Source: Wolbachia endosymbiont (group B) of Germaria angustata (GTDB taxonomy: Bacteria > Pseudomonadota > Alphaproteobacteria > Rickettsiales > Anaplasmataceae). From it: DNA of 64,000 bases. Shown here in pieces: positions 44,400 to 54,956 of the stretch (its first letter is position 1; each line of letters opens with the position of its first letter). The position numbers and the translations under genes are program-made. The notes under the pieces were generated by a model. The model was not told the origin of the DNA, did not search any database, and saw only the letters and a list, made by a program, of their open reading frames with translations. The stretch lies in assembly GCF_964026725.1 (NCBI RefSeq), contig NZ_OZ034691.1, positions 1,197,050-1,261,049 of the forward strand, read 5' to 3'.

Positions 44400-44472
44400 G
44401 ATCCCGTAGCTCAGCCGGTAGAGCAACTGACTTTTAATCAGTGGGTCACGCGTTCGAATCGCGTCGGGATCA
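44400..44472 (+). tRNA. tRNA-Lys (anticodon TTT)
   Basis: The plus strand folds as a cloverleaf: acceptor GATCCCG/CGGGATC, D-arm TAGCTCAGCCGGTAGAGC, anticodon loop CTTTTAA with anticodon TTT, and T-loop GTTCGAATC. CCA is not encoded. It is 18 bp before nuoF. The 299 bp between it and tRNA-Ala show nothing recognisable. Confidence 0.95.
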
Positions 44473-44489
44473 CTGAGAATCTTAAAAGC

Positions 44490-45743
44490 ATGCTAAAAGA
44501 ACAGGACAAAATATTCACAAACTTAAATGGTAAAGAAACACCACTACTTGAGGGTGCAAAAAAACGTGGTAGTTGGCAAAAAACAAAGGAATTACTGGAT
44601 TTAGGATCAGAAAAAATCATTGAGGAAGTAAAGAAATCTGGCTTGAGAGGTCGAGGGGGTGCAGGATTTTCTACTGGCCTTAAGTGGAGCTTTATGCCTA
44701 AAAATCCTTCAAAAGCGTATTTAGTAGTCAATGCAGATGAGTCAGAACCTGGTACGTGTAAAGATAGAGATATATTACGATATGAGCCACATAAGTTACT
44801 TGAGGGAATTCTTCTAGCTGGCAGAGCGATCAGCGCATCAGTTGCATATATTTATATCAGGGGTGAATTTTATAATGAATATTTAGTTCTAAAAAAGGCA
44901 CTTGAGGAAGCCTATAAAGAAAACTTAATTGGAAAAAATGCCTGCAAATCAGGTTATGATCTTGATGTATTAATTCACAGAGGTGCAGGAGCTTATATAT
45001 GTGGAGAAGAAACAGCTCAACTTGAATCAATTGAAGGAAAAAAAGGCTTTCCTCGCATGAAACCTCCATTCCCTGCGGGTGTTGGACTTTTTGGCTACCC
45101 AACCACAATAAACAACGTTGAAACTATATCCATGGTTCCAGATATTCTAAATCGCGGAGGAGAGTGGTTTGCATCTCTGGGTAAACCAAATAATACTGGC
45201 ACTAAGGTCTTTTGCATTTCAGGGAATGTAAATAATCCATGTAATGTTGAAGAAGAGCTCGGAATTTCACTGCGTGAATTAATTGAAAAATACGCAGGTG
45301 GAGTGAGAGGAGGTTGGGATAATTTACTTGCTGTAATACCTGGTGGGTCTTCAGTCCCATTAATTCCAAAATCTATATGTGATACTATTGAAATGGATTT
45401 TGATTCATTAAGGGCTGCACAATCAGGGCTTGGTACTGCTGCTGTAATAGTGATGGATAAATCAACTGACATAATAGCTGCAATAGAAAGATTATCACAT
45501 TTCTATATGCATGAGTCCTGCGGACAATGTACACCATGCCGTGAAGGTACTGGATGGATGTGGAGAATTATGAGAAGAATGGTAGCAGGAAATATTAAAC
45601 CTGGTGAAGTAGATAAGCTACTTGACCTTACAACTCAAATAGAAGGGCATACAATTTGTGCACTTGGCGATGCTGCAGCTTGGCCAGTTCAAGGATTAAT
45701 CAGACATTTTCGTCATATAATTGAAGAGAGGATAGTAACTTAA
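44490..45743 (+). CDS. nuoF: NADH-quinone oxidoreductase subunit F (NADH-binding)
   Basis: NuoF binds NADH and FMN and holds the N3 Fe4S4 cluster of complex I. The 417-residue protein has [19 protein letters not shown] (FMN-binding, about residues 50-68), [15 protein letters not shown], the NADH loop around [19 protein letters not shown] (about 165-183) and the cluster motif [14 protein letters not shown] with the distant Cys in [12 protein letters not shown]. It stands apart from the nuoJ-N block, with nuoI elsewhere, as is usual in Wolbachia. It begins 18 bp after a tRNA-Lys gene. Confidence 0.96.
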   Translation: MLKEQDKIFTNLNGKETPLLEGAKKRGSWQKTKELLDLGSEKIIEEVKKSGLRGRGGAGFSTGLKWSFMPKNPSKAYLVVNADESEPGTCKDRDILRYEPHKLLEGILLAGRAISASVAYIYIRGEFYNEYLVLKKALEEAYKENLIGKNACKSGYDLDVLIHRGAGAYICGEETAQLESIEGKKGFPRMKPPFPAGVGLFGYPTTINNVETISMVPDILNRGGEWFASLGKPNNTGTKVFCISGNVNNPCNVEEELGISLRELIEKYAGGVRGGWDNLLAVIPGGSSVPLIPKSICDTIEMDFDSLRAAQSGLGTAAVIVMDKSTDIIAAIERLSHFYMHESCGQCTPCREGTGWMWRIMRRMVAGNIKPGEVDKLLDLTTQIEGHTICALGDAAAWPVQGLIRHFRHIIEERIVT

Positions 45744-45765
45744 CTTATACTTTTAAATGATTTTA

Positions 45766-46284
45766 CTACTTAGCAGCTAAAGTTAAAGAATATTGATTTC
45801 CTTCCCTTTTAGGTGCTAATTCTACTTTTGCAATATCTTCAGCGTCTCTAATTAGCCGTTCTAACTTTTTCAGTCCAACTTCAGTGTTTATAAGCTCTCT
45901 CCCTCTAAATCTCATTGTGACTTTAATTCTATGTCCATGCACAAGAAAATCCCTTGCTTGACGCAATTTTGTTTCGTAGTCGTGATCACCAATATTAGGA
46001 CCCAGTTTAATTTCTTTTATAGTTAATGTTTTTTGTTTCTTTTTTGCTTCACTTGCCTTCTTTTTTATATCATACTTTTGTTTGCTATAGTCCAGAATCT
46101 TACATACTGGAGGAGTTGAATCAGGTGCGATTTCTACCAAGTCTAAATTAACACTTTGTGCAACTTCCAAAGCTTTTTCTATTGGAACAATTCCGACCAT
46201 TTCACCACTATGATCAACTAAGCGTACCTCCTTAGCTGTGATGAATTCATTAATTCTGTTTTTATTGTTCTTTTTGACTTGCAA
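45766..46284 (-). CDS. infC: Translation initiation factor IF-3
   Basis: IF-3 keeps the 30S subunit free and checks the start codon and initiator tRNA. The 172-residue protein has the N-domain (INEFITAKEVRLVDHSGEMVG), the linker helix rich in Lys, and the C-domain with IKLGPNIGDHDYETKLRQAR and KVTMRFRGRELIN. The best start is a TTG at 46284-46282, 7 nt after a GGAG site; a non-ATG start is common in infC and part of its self-control in E. coli. It follows thrS after 12 bp, the classic thrS-infC order. Confidence 0.95.
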   Translation of the reverse strand: MQVKKNNKNRINEFITAKEVRLVDHSGEMVGIVPIEKALEVAQSVNLDLVEIAPDSTPPVCKILDYSKQKYDIKKKASEAKKKQKTLTIKEIKLGPNIGDHDYETKLRQARDFLVHGHRIKVTMRFRGRELINTEVGLKKLERLIRDAEDIAKVELAPKREGNQYSLTLAAK

Positions 46285-46296
46285 ATTTTAGCTCCA

Positions 46297-48198
46297 TTAA
46301 TTCAAATTAATAATTTTTAACAGCAATTCAGTAGCATTCTCCAAAGAAAAAGACTCCTGTTTTTCCGATCCTAAATTTCTCACTGACACAGTTTTATTTG
46401 TAACTTCATTTTTGCCTATGATCCATAATATAGGTACCTTACTTGAACTATGCAAACGTATCTTATAGCTAATTTTTTCATTGGTCAAATCAGTTTTGAT
46501 TCTCACACCTTGTTCTTTTAAAACGTTGCTGATTTCTGTAGCATAAACGTCAGCCTCATTTGTAATGGTCAGAATAGCAAGCTGTGTTGGAGCAAGCCAA
46601 ACTGGAAATTTTCCTGCATAATTTTCTATTAAAATTCCAATAAAACGCTCAAAAGTTCCAAGAATTGCCCTATGTAACATGACAGGATGATGCTTGTGCC
46701 CGTCTGCTCCTATATAAAAAGCTCCAAGCCGCTCCGGTAAAATAAAATCAACTTGCAACGTTCCACATTGCCAATTTCTACCTATTGCATCTTTCAAAAC
46801 AAACTCTAACTTTGGACCATAAAATGCACCTTCACCAGGATTAAGTTCATAACTAAGCCCTGCTTCTTTAACTGCTTCAAGTAGTGCTCTTTCAGCTCTA
46901 TCCCACACTTCATCATTACCTGATCTAGTATCTGGACGGTCTGAAAATTTCACAGAAATTTCATTGAACCCAAGTTCTGAATACACTTCTTTTAAAAGGT
47001 CACAAAACTTTACAGTTTCAGAATTCACTTGTTTTTCCATACAAAAAATATGTGCATCGTCTTGCGTAAAACCACGCACTCGCATCAGTCCATGCAATGA
47101 GCCTGAGCTTTCATTTCTATGGCATGTGCCAAACTCTGCCATACGTATCGGTAAATCACGATAGCTTCTGGTGTGAGAATTAAAAATCTCCACATGACAA
47201 GGGCAATTCATGGGTTTTATTGCTAGCTTTTTACTTTCAGATTCATCAATAATGAACATATTTTCACGAAACTTATCCCAATGTCCCGATTTTTCCCACA
47301 GCTCTTTGCTTACTAAAATAGGGGTTTTTACCTCAAAGTAGCCATTGTTCATTAACTTTTTTCTGATGTAAGACTCAAGAAGATTATATAAAGTATATCC
47401 CTGTTCATGCCAAAAAATCTGCCCAACAGCTTCCTCTTGAATGTGAAATAAGTCCATATCCTTAGCAATTTTGCGGTGGTCGCGTTTTTCTGCTTCCTCC
47501 AGACGTTTAAGATAAGTATTTAATTCATCCTTATTTCTCCACGCAGTGCCATATATTCTTTGCAACACTGGGCCCTTAGAATCGCCACGCCAGTATGCAC
47601 CTGCTACTTTCATAAGTTTAAACGCTTTAACTCTGCCAGTTGATGGTGAGTGCGGACCACGACATAGGTCTACAAAGTTGCCTTGTTTATAAACAGTTAG
47701 GTTTTCGTTTTCTGGTATTGATGAGACAATATCAACCTTGTATCTTTCACCTATATCACTAAAGAAATCAATTGCCTGCTTACGAGTCCAAACTTCTCGG
47801 ACGAATCTGTGGTTACTTTTTATAATTTCCTTCATTTTTTTTTCTATTGCAGTAAGATCGTCCGTGGTAAAGGTACGATCTGTAGCAAAATCATAGTAGA
47901 AACCATCTTGAATTGTTGGCCCGATAGTAATCTGAGTATTAGGAAAGAGCTCTTTTACTGCCTGCGCCATTATATGAGCAGCATCATGCCTTATTATATC
48001 TAAACCCGCTTCGTCACTCAGTTGTATTACCTCTATCTCTGTATCAGACTCAATTTCACGTGAGAGATCATACAACTCACCATTTACCTTAAAGGCAATT
48101 GCTTCTCTCAAAGCATCCGGTTGTAATATATCAAAGCCAGTGACTCTACCACTGTATTCTTTTACTTTTTGTTCGGCTAAAAAGGTAACTTTTATCAT
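46297..48198 (-). CDS. thrS: Threonyl-tRNA synthetase
   Basis: ThrRS is a class II aminoacyl-tRNA synthetase with editing. The 633-residue protein has a TGS domain (residues 1-60), an editing domain with [17 protein letters not shown] (HxxxH, about 70-86) and SAD region, catalytic motifs 1 to 3 ([63 protein letters not shown]), the Zn ligand [10 protein letters not shown], and an anticodon-binding domain (about 525-633). All are intact. It is followed by infC. A palindromic repeat lies upstream (48211-48286). Confidence 0.97.
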   Translation of the reverse strand: MIKVTFLAEQKVKEYSGRVTGFDILQPDALREAIAFKVNGELYDLSREIESDTEIEVIQLSDEAGLDIIRHDAAHIMAQAVKELFPNTQITIGPTIQDGFYYDFATDRTFTTDDLTAIEKKMKEIIKSNHRFVREVWTRKQAIDFFSDIGERYKVDIVSSIPENENLTVYKQGNFVDLCRGPHSPSTGRVKAFKLMKVAGAYWRGDSKGPVLQRIYGTAWRNKDELNTYLKRLEEAEKRDHRKIAKDMDLFHIQEEAVGQIFWHEQGYTLYNLLESYIRKKLMNNGYFEVKTPILVSKELWEKSGHWDKFRENMFIIDESESKKLAIKPMNCPCHVEIFNSHTRSYRDLPIRMAEFGTCHRNESSGSLHGLMRVRGFTQDDAHIFCMEKQVNSETVKFCDLLKEVYSELGFNEISVKFSDRPDTRSGNDEVWDRAERALLEAVKEAGLSYELNPGEGAFYGPKLEFVLKDAIGRNWQCGTLQVDFILPERLGAFYIGADGHKHHPVMLHRAILGTFERFIGILIENYAGKFPVWLAPTQLAILTITNEADVYATEISNVLKEQGVRIKTDLTNEKISYKIRLHSSSKVPILWIIGKNEVTNKTVSVRNLGSEKQESFSLENATELLLKIINLN

Positions 48199-48210
48199 TC
48201 ATTAGACCTT

Positions 48211-48286
48211 TTGTCATCCCAATGCTTGACACTGGGATCCATGTTTCTTTCTTTTCTAGATTCCAGCGTCACGCACTGGAATGACA
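48211..48286. repeat. Pair of palindromic repeats upstream of thrS
   Basis: Two neighbouring hairpin units: TCATCCCAATGCTTGACACT with GGGAT following, and ATTCCAGCGTCACGCACTGG with AATGACA following. They belong to the family at 38692-38722. They lie between the nuoI stop (48384) and the thrS start (48198), where they might act as a terminator or mRNA-processing site for nuoI. A 60-residue ORF on the minus strand through them is spurious. Confidence 0.75.
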
Positions 48287-48383
48287 CCAAAAGGTGAGCT
48301 ACTGATCTTTCAGTTAAATAACAGTTGTACAAGAGATCTATTACATACTTGCTGTAAGAAATTTTAATTGTTGACATACCTAG

Positions 48384-48893
48384 TTAATAATACGGCCTAT
48401 TCTTTTTTAACCTGAGTGCAATTGCTTCTTCCCAAACTTCACCATTACGCAATAGCTTTTCTTTATTGTACATTAGCTCCTCTCTTGTTTCAGTAGCAAA
48501 TTCAAAGTTAGGACCCTCCACAATTGCATCAACTGGACATGCTTCTTGACAAAATCCGCAATATATGCATTTTGTCATGTCAATATCATAGCGTGTGGTG
48601 CGGCGACTACCGTCTTCTCTTTCCTCTGCTTCAATAACTATTGCTTGAGCAGGGCAGATAACTTCGCATAACTTACAAGCTATACATCGTTCTTCACCAT
48701 TTGGATACCTACGCAACGCATGCTCACCACGAAACCTTGGACTTAAAGGGCCCTTCTCTATAGGATACCTCAAAGTAACCTTTGGCTTAAACATATATTT
48801 TAATGTAATAACAAACCCTTTAATTAACTCTACAAAAGACCAGTACCAAGCTAATTTCTTGAGCATAAAATATTTAAAACTTGTGTCAGTCAT
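48384..48893 (-). CDS. nuoI: NADH-quinone oxidoreductase subunit I (2x Fe4S4)
   Basis: NuoI carries clusters N6a and N6b that link the peripheral arm to quinone. The 169-residue protein has an amphipathic N-terminal helix and two ferredoxin motifs: [20 protein letters not shown] (about residues 68-87) and [19 protein letters not shown] (about 107-125). The [15 protein letters not shown] segment is typical. It is complete and lies apart from the other nuo genes here. Confidence 0.96.
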   Translation of the reverse strand: MTDTSFKYFMLKKLAWYWSFVELIKGFVITLKYMFKPKVTLRYPIEKGPLSPRFRGEHALRRYPNGEERCIACKLCEVICPAQAIVIEAEEREDGSRRTTRYDIDMTKCIYCGFCQEACPVDAIVEGPNFEFATETREELMYNKEKLLRNGEVWEEAIALRLKKNRPYY

Positions 48894-49057
48894 TATAAAT
48901 CATATTATCAGTTTTCAAAATAAATATTTTCATCTGGGTGACTTTTGTAGTTTTTCTATACAATATATTTACTAATACTGCATTAATATGAATAAGTAAT
49001 ATAAGTAAAAATTTTTTAGATTAAGTATTTTAAATTGCTAAGTAGTTTATATAAATA

Positions 49058-50386
49058 ATGACAAACACAAATGAAACTATTTTCGCTTTGTCGACCGTAT
49101 TTGGTAAGTCAGGAGTTGCAGTAATCAGAATTTCAGGCAACTACGCGCTTAAAGCTTTAAATCATTTTCATATTAAGAAAGAAATTAAACCAAGATTTGC
49201 TACTTTAGTTGATCTATATGATGATTCCAGTCAATTGATAGATAATGGAATAATCATCTATTTCCCTACTCCAAACAGTTTCACTGGCGAGGATGTTATA
49301 GAGTTACAAGTGCATGGAAGCAAGGCCGTCATAAAAATCATCTTGGAGGAATTATCAAAAATTTTCGTTATGGCCAGGCCTGGAGAATTCTCACTTAGGG
49401 CTTTTCTAAATGGTAAATTTGACTTAACGCAAATAGAAGGGATTGCAGACTTAATTGATGCTGAGACGAAAATGCAAGCTAAACAAGCGATTAAGCAGAT
49501 ATCAGGAGAATTAGAGAGACTATACAGCAATTGGAGGCAAAGATTAATAACGATACAATCCAAAATCGAAGCATATATAGACTTTCCAGAGAACATTTGG
49601 GCAGAAAAAAGTGAATTGGAAAAAATTAATAATAAAGTGCAATCTCTCGTGCAGTTGATACAAGAGCATTTAAATGATAATAGACGGGGCGAAAAGTTGC
49701 GTGAGGGTTTACATATTGTAATAACTGGTGAACCAAATGTCGGTAAATCAACTCTGTTTAATTTCTTAGCCAAGCGTGATATTGCTATTGTTTCTGAATA
49801 TGCAGGCACAACAAGAGATATACTTGAAGCTCATATTGACATTGGCGGATACCCAATCATTCTCTCTGATACTGCTGGAATTCGTGAGAGTTCAGATCCA
49901 ATAGAATCAGAAGGTATAAGTCGAGCGAAAAAAAGGTCTTTTGAAGCTGATTTAAGAATAGAACTATTTCCTTTTGAACAGCGTCATAATATCAATTGCA
50001 ACGTTGTAAATAGCGATACTATTTATGTATTGAGCAAAGCTGACGATGTTATCAATGATCACAATATAAAAGTTAATGGCATAGATCTTTTACCCATTTC
50101 TATTCTAAAGGGAATAGGTACAAACAAATTGATCTCTCTCATAAAAGAGAAGGCAAAGGAAAAATTTGGGCATGATAGAGACACTCCTGTGATTACTCGG
50201 CAAAGACATAGGAATCACATGCAGAAAGCACTGGAACATTTACAGCGTTTTAATATCGATAATCCAATTGAGTTGATATCTGAAGACTTGAGGCTTGCTG
50301 CATTTGAACTTGGTGCAGTGATTGGAATTATTAATGTTGAGGAAATATTGGACAGTATATTTAGCAACTTTTGCGTGGGCAAGTAA
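49058..50386 (+). CDS. mnmE: tRNA modification GTPase MnmE (TrmE)
   Basis: MnmE, with MnmG, makes the cmnm5/mnm5 modification at wobble U34 of certain tRNAs. The 442-residue protein has an N-terminal folate-binding domain (1-115, with [18 protein letters not shown]), a helical domain, and the inserted G domain: [17 protein letters not shown] (G1, about 223-239), GTTRD (G2), [18 protein letters not shown] (G3) and SKADD (G4-like). The C-terminus reads FCVGK, the CxGK motif with the catalytic Cys. It begins 164 bp after the divergent nuoI gene. Confidence 0.95.
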   Translation: MTNTNETIFALSTVFGKSGVAVIRISGNYALKALNHFHIKKEIKPRFATLVDLYDDSSQLIDNGIIIYFPTPNSFTGEDVIELQVHGSKAVIKIILEELSKIFVMARPGEFSLRAFLNGKFDLTQIEGIADLIDAETKMQAKQAIKQISGELERLYSNWRQRLITIQSKIEAYIDFPENIWAEKSELEKINNKVQSLVQLIQEHLNDNRRGEKLREGLHIVITGEPNVGKSTLFNFLAKRDIAIVSEYAGTTRDILEAHIDIGGYPIILSDTAGIRESSDPIESEGISRAKKRSFEADLRIELFPFEQRHNINCNVVNSDTIYVLSKADDVINDHNIKVNGIDLLPISILKGIGTNKLISLIKEKAKEKFGHDRDTPVITRQRHRNHMQKALEHLQRFNIDNPIELISEDLRLAAFELGAVIGIINVEEILDSIFSNFCVGK

Positions 50387-50433
50387 AGCTTTTATAGATT
50401 GCTTAAAATCAAATATTGTGATAGAAAAGAAAT

Positions 50434-50521
50434 GGACGGATGGCCGAGCGGTTTAAGGCACCAGTCTTGAAAACTGACGTACGTGATGAGCGTACCATGG
50501 GTTCGAATCCCATTCCGTCCG
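50434..50521 (+). tRNA. tRNA-Ser (anticodon TGA)
   Basis: An 88-nt cloverleaf with acceptor GGACGGA/TCCGTCC, D-arm GGCCGAGCGGTTTAAGGC, anticodon loop CTTGAAA (anticodon TGA), a long variable arm (GTACGTGATGAGCGTAC), and a T-arm with GTTCGAATC. The long variable arm is typical of class II tRNA-Ser. CCA is not encoded. Confidence 0.95.
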
Positions 50522-50689
50522 CACAGCATCTCGCTATGTTAGCTGATTTTTAGAGCTTATTTGGACTATGTGGTTCATAACGCTGGAAATCTTGTCTAAT
50601 CTAGCCACATCTTTTAAAAATACATCCCTTTGTAAATTGACCTTGTTAGCAAAGAAAGCTAATATCTATAAATAGATCACCATCTGAAT

Positions 50690-51700
50690 ATGGAAACCGA
50701 TATCGTAATAATAGGTGCAGGGCCTGTTGCAATATTCACTGCTTTTCAAGCGGGAATGCTTGATATAAGATGTCATATAATAGATGTTTTGGATCAAGCA
50801 GGAGGACAATGCACAGCTCTTTACCCAGAAAAGCCAATATATGATATACCTGGTTATCCTGTAATTACTGCCCAAAAATTAATTGAGCGACTAATGGAGC
50901 AAGCTTCACCATTTGAGCCTGTTTACCATTTAAGTCAAAAAGTGGAAAAGATTTCAAATAACGAAGGTGAAAACTTTACTATCATAACGAACATAGGTAC
51001 AGAGGTAAAATGCAAAGCCGTTATCATTGCTGCAGGTAATGGAATGTTTGAACCTAACCGTCCACCCTTAAGTGGTATATTAGAATATGAAAATAAATCT
51101 GTATTTTATAGTGTAAATAAAATTTCTGATTTTCAGGACAAAACTATAGTCATTGCAGGGGGGGGTGATTCTGCGGCTGATTGGACTGTAGAACTTTCTA
51201 AGGTTGCGAAGAAAATTTATGTGATACATAGGAGAAAGGAATTTCGCTGCACTCCTGAAACTAGAAATAAATTAGAATCACTTGAAAATGATGGAAAGAT
51301 AGAACTGGTAGTGCCATATCAATTACACGAACTAGCAGGAGGTAATGGACAGTTGAGAGCAGTGATAGTAAAAAACATTGCCTCTAAGGAAGAAAAAGAA
51401 ATATCCGCTAATTTTTTGCTGCCATTTTTTGGACTGTCAATGAATCTTGGTCCAATAAACAATTGGGGTATACAGTTAGAACATAGCCGCATAGTTGTTA
51501 ATTCAGCTACGCTTAGAACTAGTAGAGATAGAATATATGCAATCGGAGATATAGCTACTTATCCAGGCAAACTAAAATTGATACTAAATGGTTTTGCTGA
51601 GAGCGCCATGGCTTGTTATGACATATACAAAGTAATTCACAATTCTCCAGTTAATTTTCAATATTCAACTTCAAAGGGAATTCATGGAAATAAAGAGTAA
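50690..51700 (+). CDS. Ferredoxin--NADP reductase, thioredoxin-reductase-like (type 2)
   Basis: This 336-residue flavoenzyme moves electrons between NADPH and ferredoxin, probably supplying Fe-S assembly and other reductive reactions. It has the FAD dinucleotide fold DIVIIGAGPVAIFTAFQAGM (about residues 4-23), the NADPH fold TIVIAGGGDSAADWTVEL (about 149-166) and the FAD-contact end IGDIATYPGKLKLILNGFAE. It lacks the CxxC redox pair of thioredoxin reductase, which points to the YumC/Fnr type. It starts 169 bp after the tRNA-Ser gene. Confidence 0.9.
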   Translation: METDIVIIGAGPVAIFTAFQAGMLDIRCHIIDVLDQAGGQCTALYPEKPIYDIPGYPVITAQKLIERLMEQASPFEPVYHLSQKVEKISNNEGENFTIITNIGTEVKCKAVIIAAGNGMFEPNRPPLSGILEYENKSVFYSVNKISDFQDKTIVIAGGGDSAADWTVELSKVAKKIYVIHRRKEFRCTPETRNKLESLENDGKIELVVPYQLHELAGGNGQLRAVIVKNIASKEEKEISANFLLPFFGLSMNLGPINNWGIQLEHSRIVVNSATLRTSRDRIYAIGDIATYPGKLKLILNGFAESAMACYDIYKVIHNSPVNFQYSTSKGIHGNKE

Positions 51701-52343
51701 GGAGATCCATGAACCTACATGGAGTTATCTCACGCATAAGGGAACACAAACGAAAAAGATTACTTTACAAATTTCTCCAACTCCCTTATCATGACAATAA
51801 GAGTATTTATCCTTGTTTTTGACCTGCAGGCTCAATGACAAAATTCAGTAAAAAAACTCAGGTATTTATTGGCAAATTACACAAAAATTATAGCGGCTGC
51901 ATGTCTTTTTTATTTTTTCTACATTCAGCCAAAACGCGCTTTAAATAAGCGTTAGCACATTATTACAATGCCAATTTACATTATTATAGGGTCAAAACTC
52001 GTCACATGGGGATTCTTTTTCCTTTTTTTTCACTTGGTAAATTTCTTAATACTTATAACTAAAGCTTCAGGTCAGCACTTGATGCTGGAATCCAGAAATC
52101 TTTTGAGCACAAAAGTTATGCTAGGTTTTGTTGGTAAGAAACCAGTGTCAGCTACTCGGATGACACCAAAGGGGCACTTGAATAGAGGCTACTTGAATAA
52201 CACCATCATAAGGTGAACCAGTGTCAAGCACTGGAATGACAAGGAAAGGGCTACTTGGATGACAAGAAAAAGGACGCTGATATGACACCAAAGAGGCTGA
52301 CACCACCATAAAGTAAATTCCACTAACACTATAGGAGACTAAC
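51701..52343. repeat. 640-bp gene-free stretch with palindromic repeats
   Basis: An imperfect hairpin right after the preceding gene (GGAGATCCATG...CATGGAGTTATCTC, 51711-51741) could be a terminator. A 51885-51955 segment contains the word CGCTTTAAATAAGCG, a short inverted repeat. From about 52060 to 52310 there are several decayed units of the TGTCA/TGACA palindrome family (for example CCAGTGTCAAGCACTGGAAT at 52218-52237). No coding frame is convincing. The terminase gene begins at 52344 with an AGGAG site just before it. Confidence 0.6.
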
Positions 52344-53777
52344 ATGAACTTTTTAAAATTTATCGAACTATGCTTTCAAACGGTGATGCCGGGATGTGAG
52401 TATAACAATTATCAGTATATAAAAATTATAGCAGACAGGCTTGAAGCAGCAAGCACTGGTGAAGTGAAGCGAATAATATTCAATATGCCTCCGCGCTCGA
52501 TGAAGTCTATGTGCGTGAGTGTTGCATGGCCCGCATGGATACTTGGTAATCAGCCAACCGCAAGAATAATAGTTGCAAGCTATTCTCAGCGGCTTAGCGA
52601 AAAGCATTCGCTTGACACCAGGTGCGTGATGCAGTCTAGTTGGTATAGAGTGCTATTTCCAGAGGTAGAACTATGCAAAGACCAGAACACTAAATATAAA
52701 TTTCAAACAGTGCAGAGAGGATGTAGGATTGCAACATCTGTTGGTGGAACACTGACTGGTGAAGGTGGAGATTTTATCGTCGTGGATGATCCACTGAGTT
52801 CCTCTCAAGCTTTGAGCGAGACGTTTAGAAAACGTGCCACAAACTGGTTCGATCAGACTCTAATAACCAGGCTCAATGATAGGAAAAAAGGAGTTATCGT
52901 TGTCGTAATGCACAGACTACATCAAGAGGATTTGACTGCGCATCTTCTCTCCAAACCAAGAAATATATGGCATCATATTTGTTTGCCAATGATCTCTGAA
53001 AATAAGGAAATTATCTATTCAATCAAAAGATCAATTCTCCCTTCTCCTGTTCCTATTATTCAAGTAACTACAAATGAGTGCAAAAGCTCAACAGGCGCTA
53101 CATCTTCAAGGATTTTATACTTAAAAAAGGAAAGTCAGCTGCTATATCCCCTAGATGTAGGAGAAATTGAAATGATAAAGGCTGAACTTGGGAGTTACGC
53201 TTTTGCTGCTCAATATCAACAAAATCCTCTGCCACTTTCAAGTGGTATAATTAAGCAAGAATGGTTGAAACGCTATAGAAATTTTCCTGACAATCTCTCA
53301 CATATAACTCAGAGCTGGGACACTGCTGTTTCAACAAACGATTCTAGTGGCTTTAGTGTCTGCACCACCTGGACAAAGGTGAATAATAAGTTTTATTTAC
53401 TCGATGTATACCGTGCGAAGCTTGAGTATCCAAAACTTAAAGAACAAGTTCTATCACTAGCTGCAAGGTGGAAGCCACACGCAATTTTAATCGAAGCAAA
53501 AACAAGCGGTCAACAATTGATTCAAGAGCTAAAGACAATACCTGTTATTGAGATAGTGCCGCATAACAGTAAAATCGCTCGATTCCACCAGATTGTTCCG
53601 ATAATAGAATCCGGCAAGGTTTTTCTGCCGCATCAAGCAATATGGCTCAGCGATTTTGAGTATGAAATTTTAATGTTCCCAGAAACCCGCCACGACGATC
53701 AAGTAGACAGCACTGTGCAATACCTTCAGTGGATGAGAGATAGTAGCTTCAGGGTTGCAGCTATACGAACATTGTGA
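52344..53777 (+). CDS. Phage terminase large subunit, not near any other phage gene
   Basis: TerL is the motor and nuclease that packages phage DNA. The 477-residue protein has the ATPase box NMPPRSMKSMCVSVAWPAW (adenine/Walker A-like, about residues 48-66), Walker B FIVVDDPLSSS (about 144-154), the C-motif region VIVVVMHRLHQEDL, and the RNase H-like nuclease domain starting with QSWDTAVSTNDSSGF (about 328-342), ILIEAKTSGQQLI and the final ETRHDDQVDSTVQYLQW (Asp residues). All active-site elements seem intact. No portal, capsid or other phage gene is nearby, so it may be a GTA or ancient phage relic under selection. Confidence 0.85.
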   Translation: MNFLKFIELCFQTVMPGCEYNNYQYIKIIADRLEAASTGEVKRIIFNMPPRSMKSMCVSVAWPAWILGNQPTARIIVASYSQRLSEKHSLDTRCVMQSSWYRVLFPEVELCKDQNTKYKFQTVQRGCRIATSVGGTLTGEGGDFIVVDDPLSSSQALSETFRKRATNWFDQTLITRLNDRKKGVIVVVMHRLHQEDLTAHLLSKPRNIWHHICLPMISENKEIIYSIKRSILPSPVPIIQVTTNECKSSTGATSSRILYLKKESQLLYPLDVGEIEMIKAELGSYAFAAQYQQNPLPLSSGIIKQEWLKRYRNFPDNLSHITQSWDTAVSTNDSSGFSVCTTWTKVNNKFYLLDVYRAKLEYPKLKEQVLSLAARWKPHAILIEAKTSGQQLIQELKTIPVIEIVPHNSKIARFHQIVPIIESGKVFLPHQAIWLSDFEYEILMFPETRHDDQVDSTVQYLQWMRDSSFRVAAIRTL

Positions 53778-53898
53778 TTCAAGAGGCAATAATTTGCTAC
53801 CCACAATTTCGATTATAAGCTCATTTAAAATAAATATTGACTTCTTATTTTAATTATTTAAAAATTAAAATAAATTATTTAAGATTAGGGTAAAAATT

Positions 53899-54786
53899 AT
53901 GACAATAAATTATCAGCAGTGGCGGGAAGTATTAAGTACGGTTAATAGTGATAATAAATTAGATAAAAGGAACGTAATTGAAAAAGTAAAAGGAGAGCTA
54001 AAGGCAAGCAATGAAGAGGTATTTAAACAGTGGGAAGAGAGTAATTTTTATGTAAATTATAAATTTGAAGTTGGAGATAATGAATTCACATTATTACATT
54101 TAACTGCTAAGTTAGGCTATACGAGCTTGACAAAGGCTTTAATAGTAACAAAAGGGATAGATGTTAATATAAAAGATAAGAATAAAAAGACACCTTTACA
54201 TTTAGCTGCTGAAAATGATTATAAAGAGGTAGTAGATGCTCTGTTGGAAAAAGATGAAATCAGGATTAATGAACAAGAAGATAAGGAGGGATGGACACCT
54301 TTACATTTAGCTCTTATGAATGGCCATGCAGACGTGGTAGAATCTCTCGTAAGAAACGGTGCGAATATTAATATAAAAGATGACTATAGAGTGACACCTT
54401 CATCTTTGGCTATTCAAAGAGATTATGTATTTACTCCGCCAAAAAAACGTGAAGGCTCCTATGTTAATGTGAAAAATCATGCTAGAACTGCTTCTAGGAA
54501 TTTAACTAAAGAGGAAAAACAACGCACATCAGCAATTGCGAAAGGTTTTTTTGCCGGTAGTGCAACTGCATTATCAGGTGTTTTAATAGCGAAAGCACTT
54601 TCTGCAACTGGAATAGTTACAGTTGAGTCAAAACCCTCTACACCAATAGCAGTGGCTAAAACTGCAGCTATAGCGCTAGTAGTTGGCAGTGCTGTATATG
54701 CATTGTCAAAACCTGATACTCAAGTTGATAAACCAGTCTTAACAAATGGACAGCAAGAAGCTGCTAGCGCTGGTAGGTTTGCCTAG
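53899..54786 (+). CDS. Ankyrin-repeat protein with hydrophobic C-terminal region
   Basis: The 295-residue protein has three ankyrin repeats at about residues 70-175: LLHLTAKLGYTSLTKALIVT, TPLHLAAENDYKEVVDALLE and TPLHLALMNGHADVVESLVR with the standard TPLHLA and D-V-x-x-x-L-x-x-G-A-N pattern. A linker (PPKKREGSYVNVKNH) is followed by two hydrophobic segments (about 214-234 and 249-267; SGVLIAKALSATGIV and AIALVVGSAVYAL), so it is probably membrane-anchored. Ankyrin proteins often mediate binding to host proteins in Wolbachia. Frame complete, with a 112-bp leader. Confidence 0.85.
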   Translation: MTINYQQWREVLSTVNSDNKLDKRNVIEKVKGELKASNEEVFKQWEESNFYVNYKFEVGDNEFTLLHLTAKLGYTSLTKALIVTKGIDVNIKDKNKKTPLHLAAENDYKEVVDALLEKDEIRINEQEDKEGWTPLHLALMNGHADVVESLVRNGANINIKDDYRVTPSSLAIQRDYVFTPPKKREGSYVNVKNHARTASRNLTKEEKQRTSAIAKGFFAGSATALSGVLIAKALSATGIVTVESKPSTPIAVAKTAAIALVVGSAVYALSKPDTQVDKPVLTNGQQEAASAGRFA

Positions 54787-54956
54787 CGCGTATTCGACCT
54801 AGCTGCATAAATACTGATCATAGAAAATGACATTACAGGGACAGTGGAATAACGTAGGAGAGAGCGCTGACAACTTTCGTTTAGGCAAGATTATATCTTG
54901 AAAAAATTAAGCTTTAGTGCTACTAAATATTGTAACTTCTATGCTGAAACCTGACT

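Noticed and set aside
48195..48377. 60-codon minus-strand ORF upstream of thrS
   Set aside because: It reads through the palindromic repeat pair and a decayed spacer and has no ribosome site or recognisable sequence.
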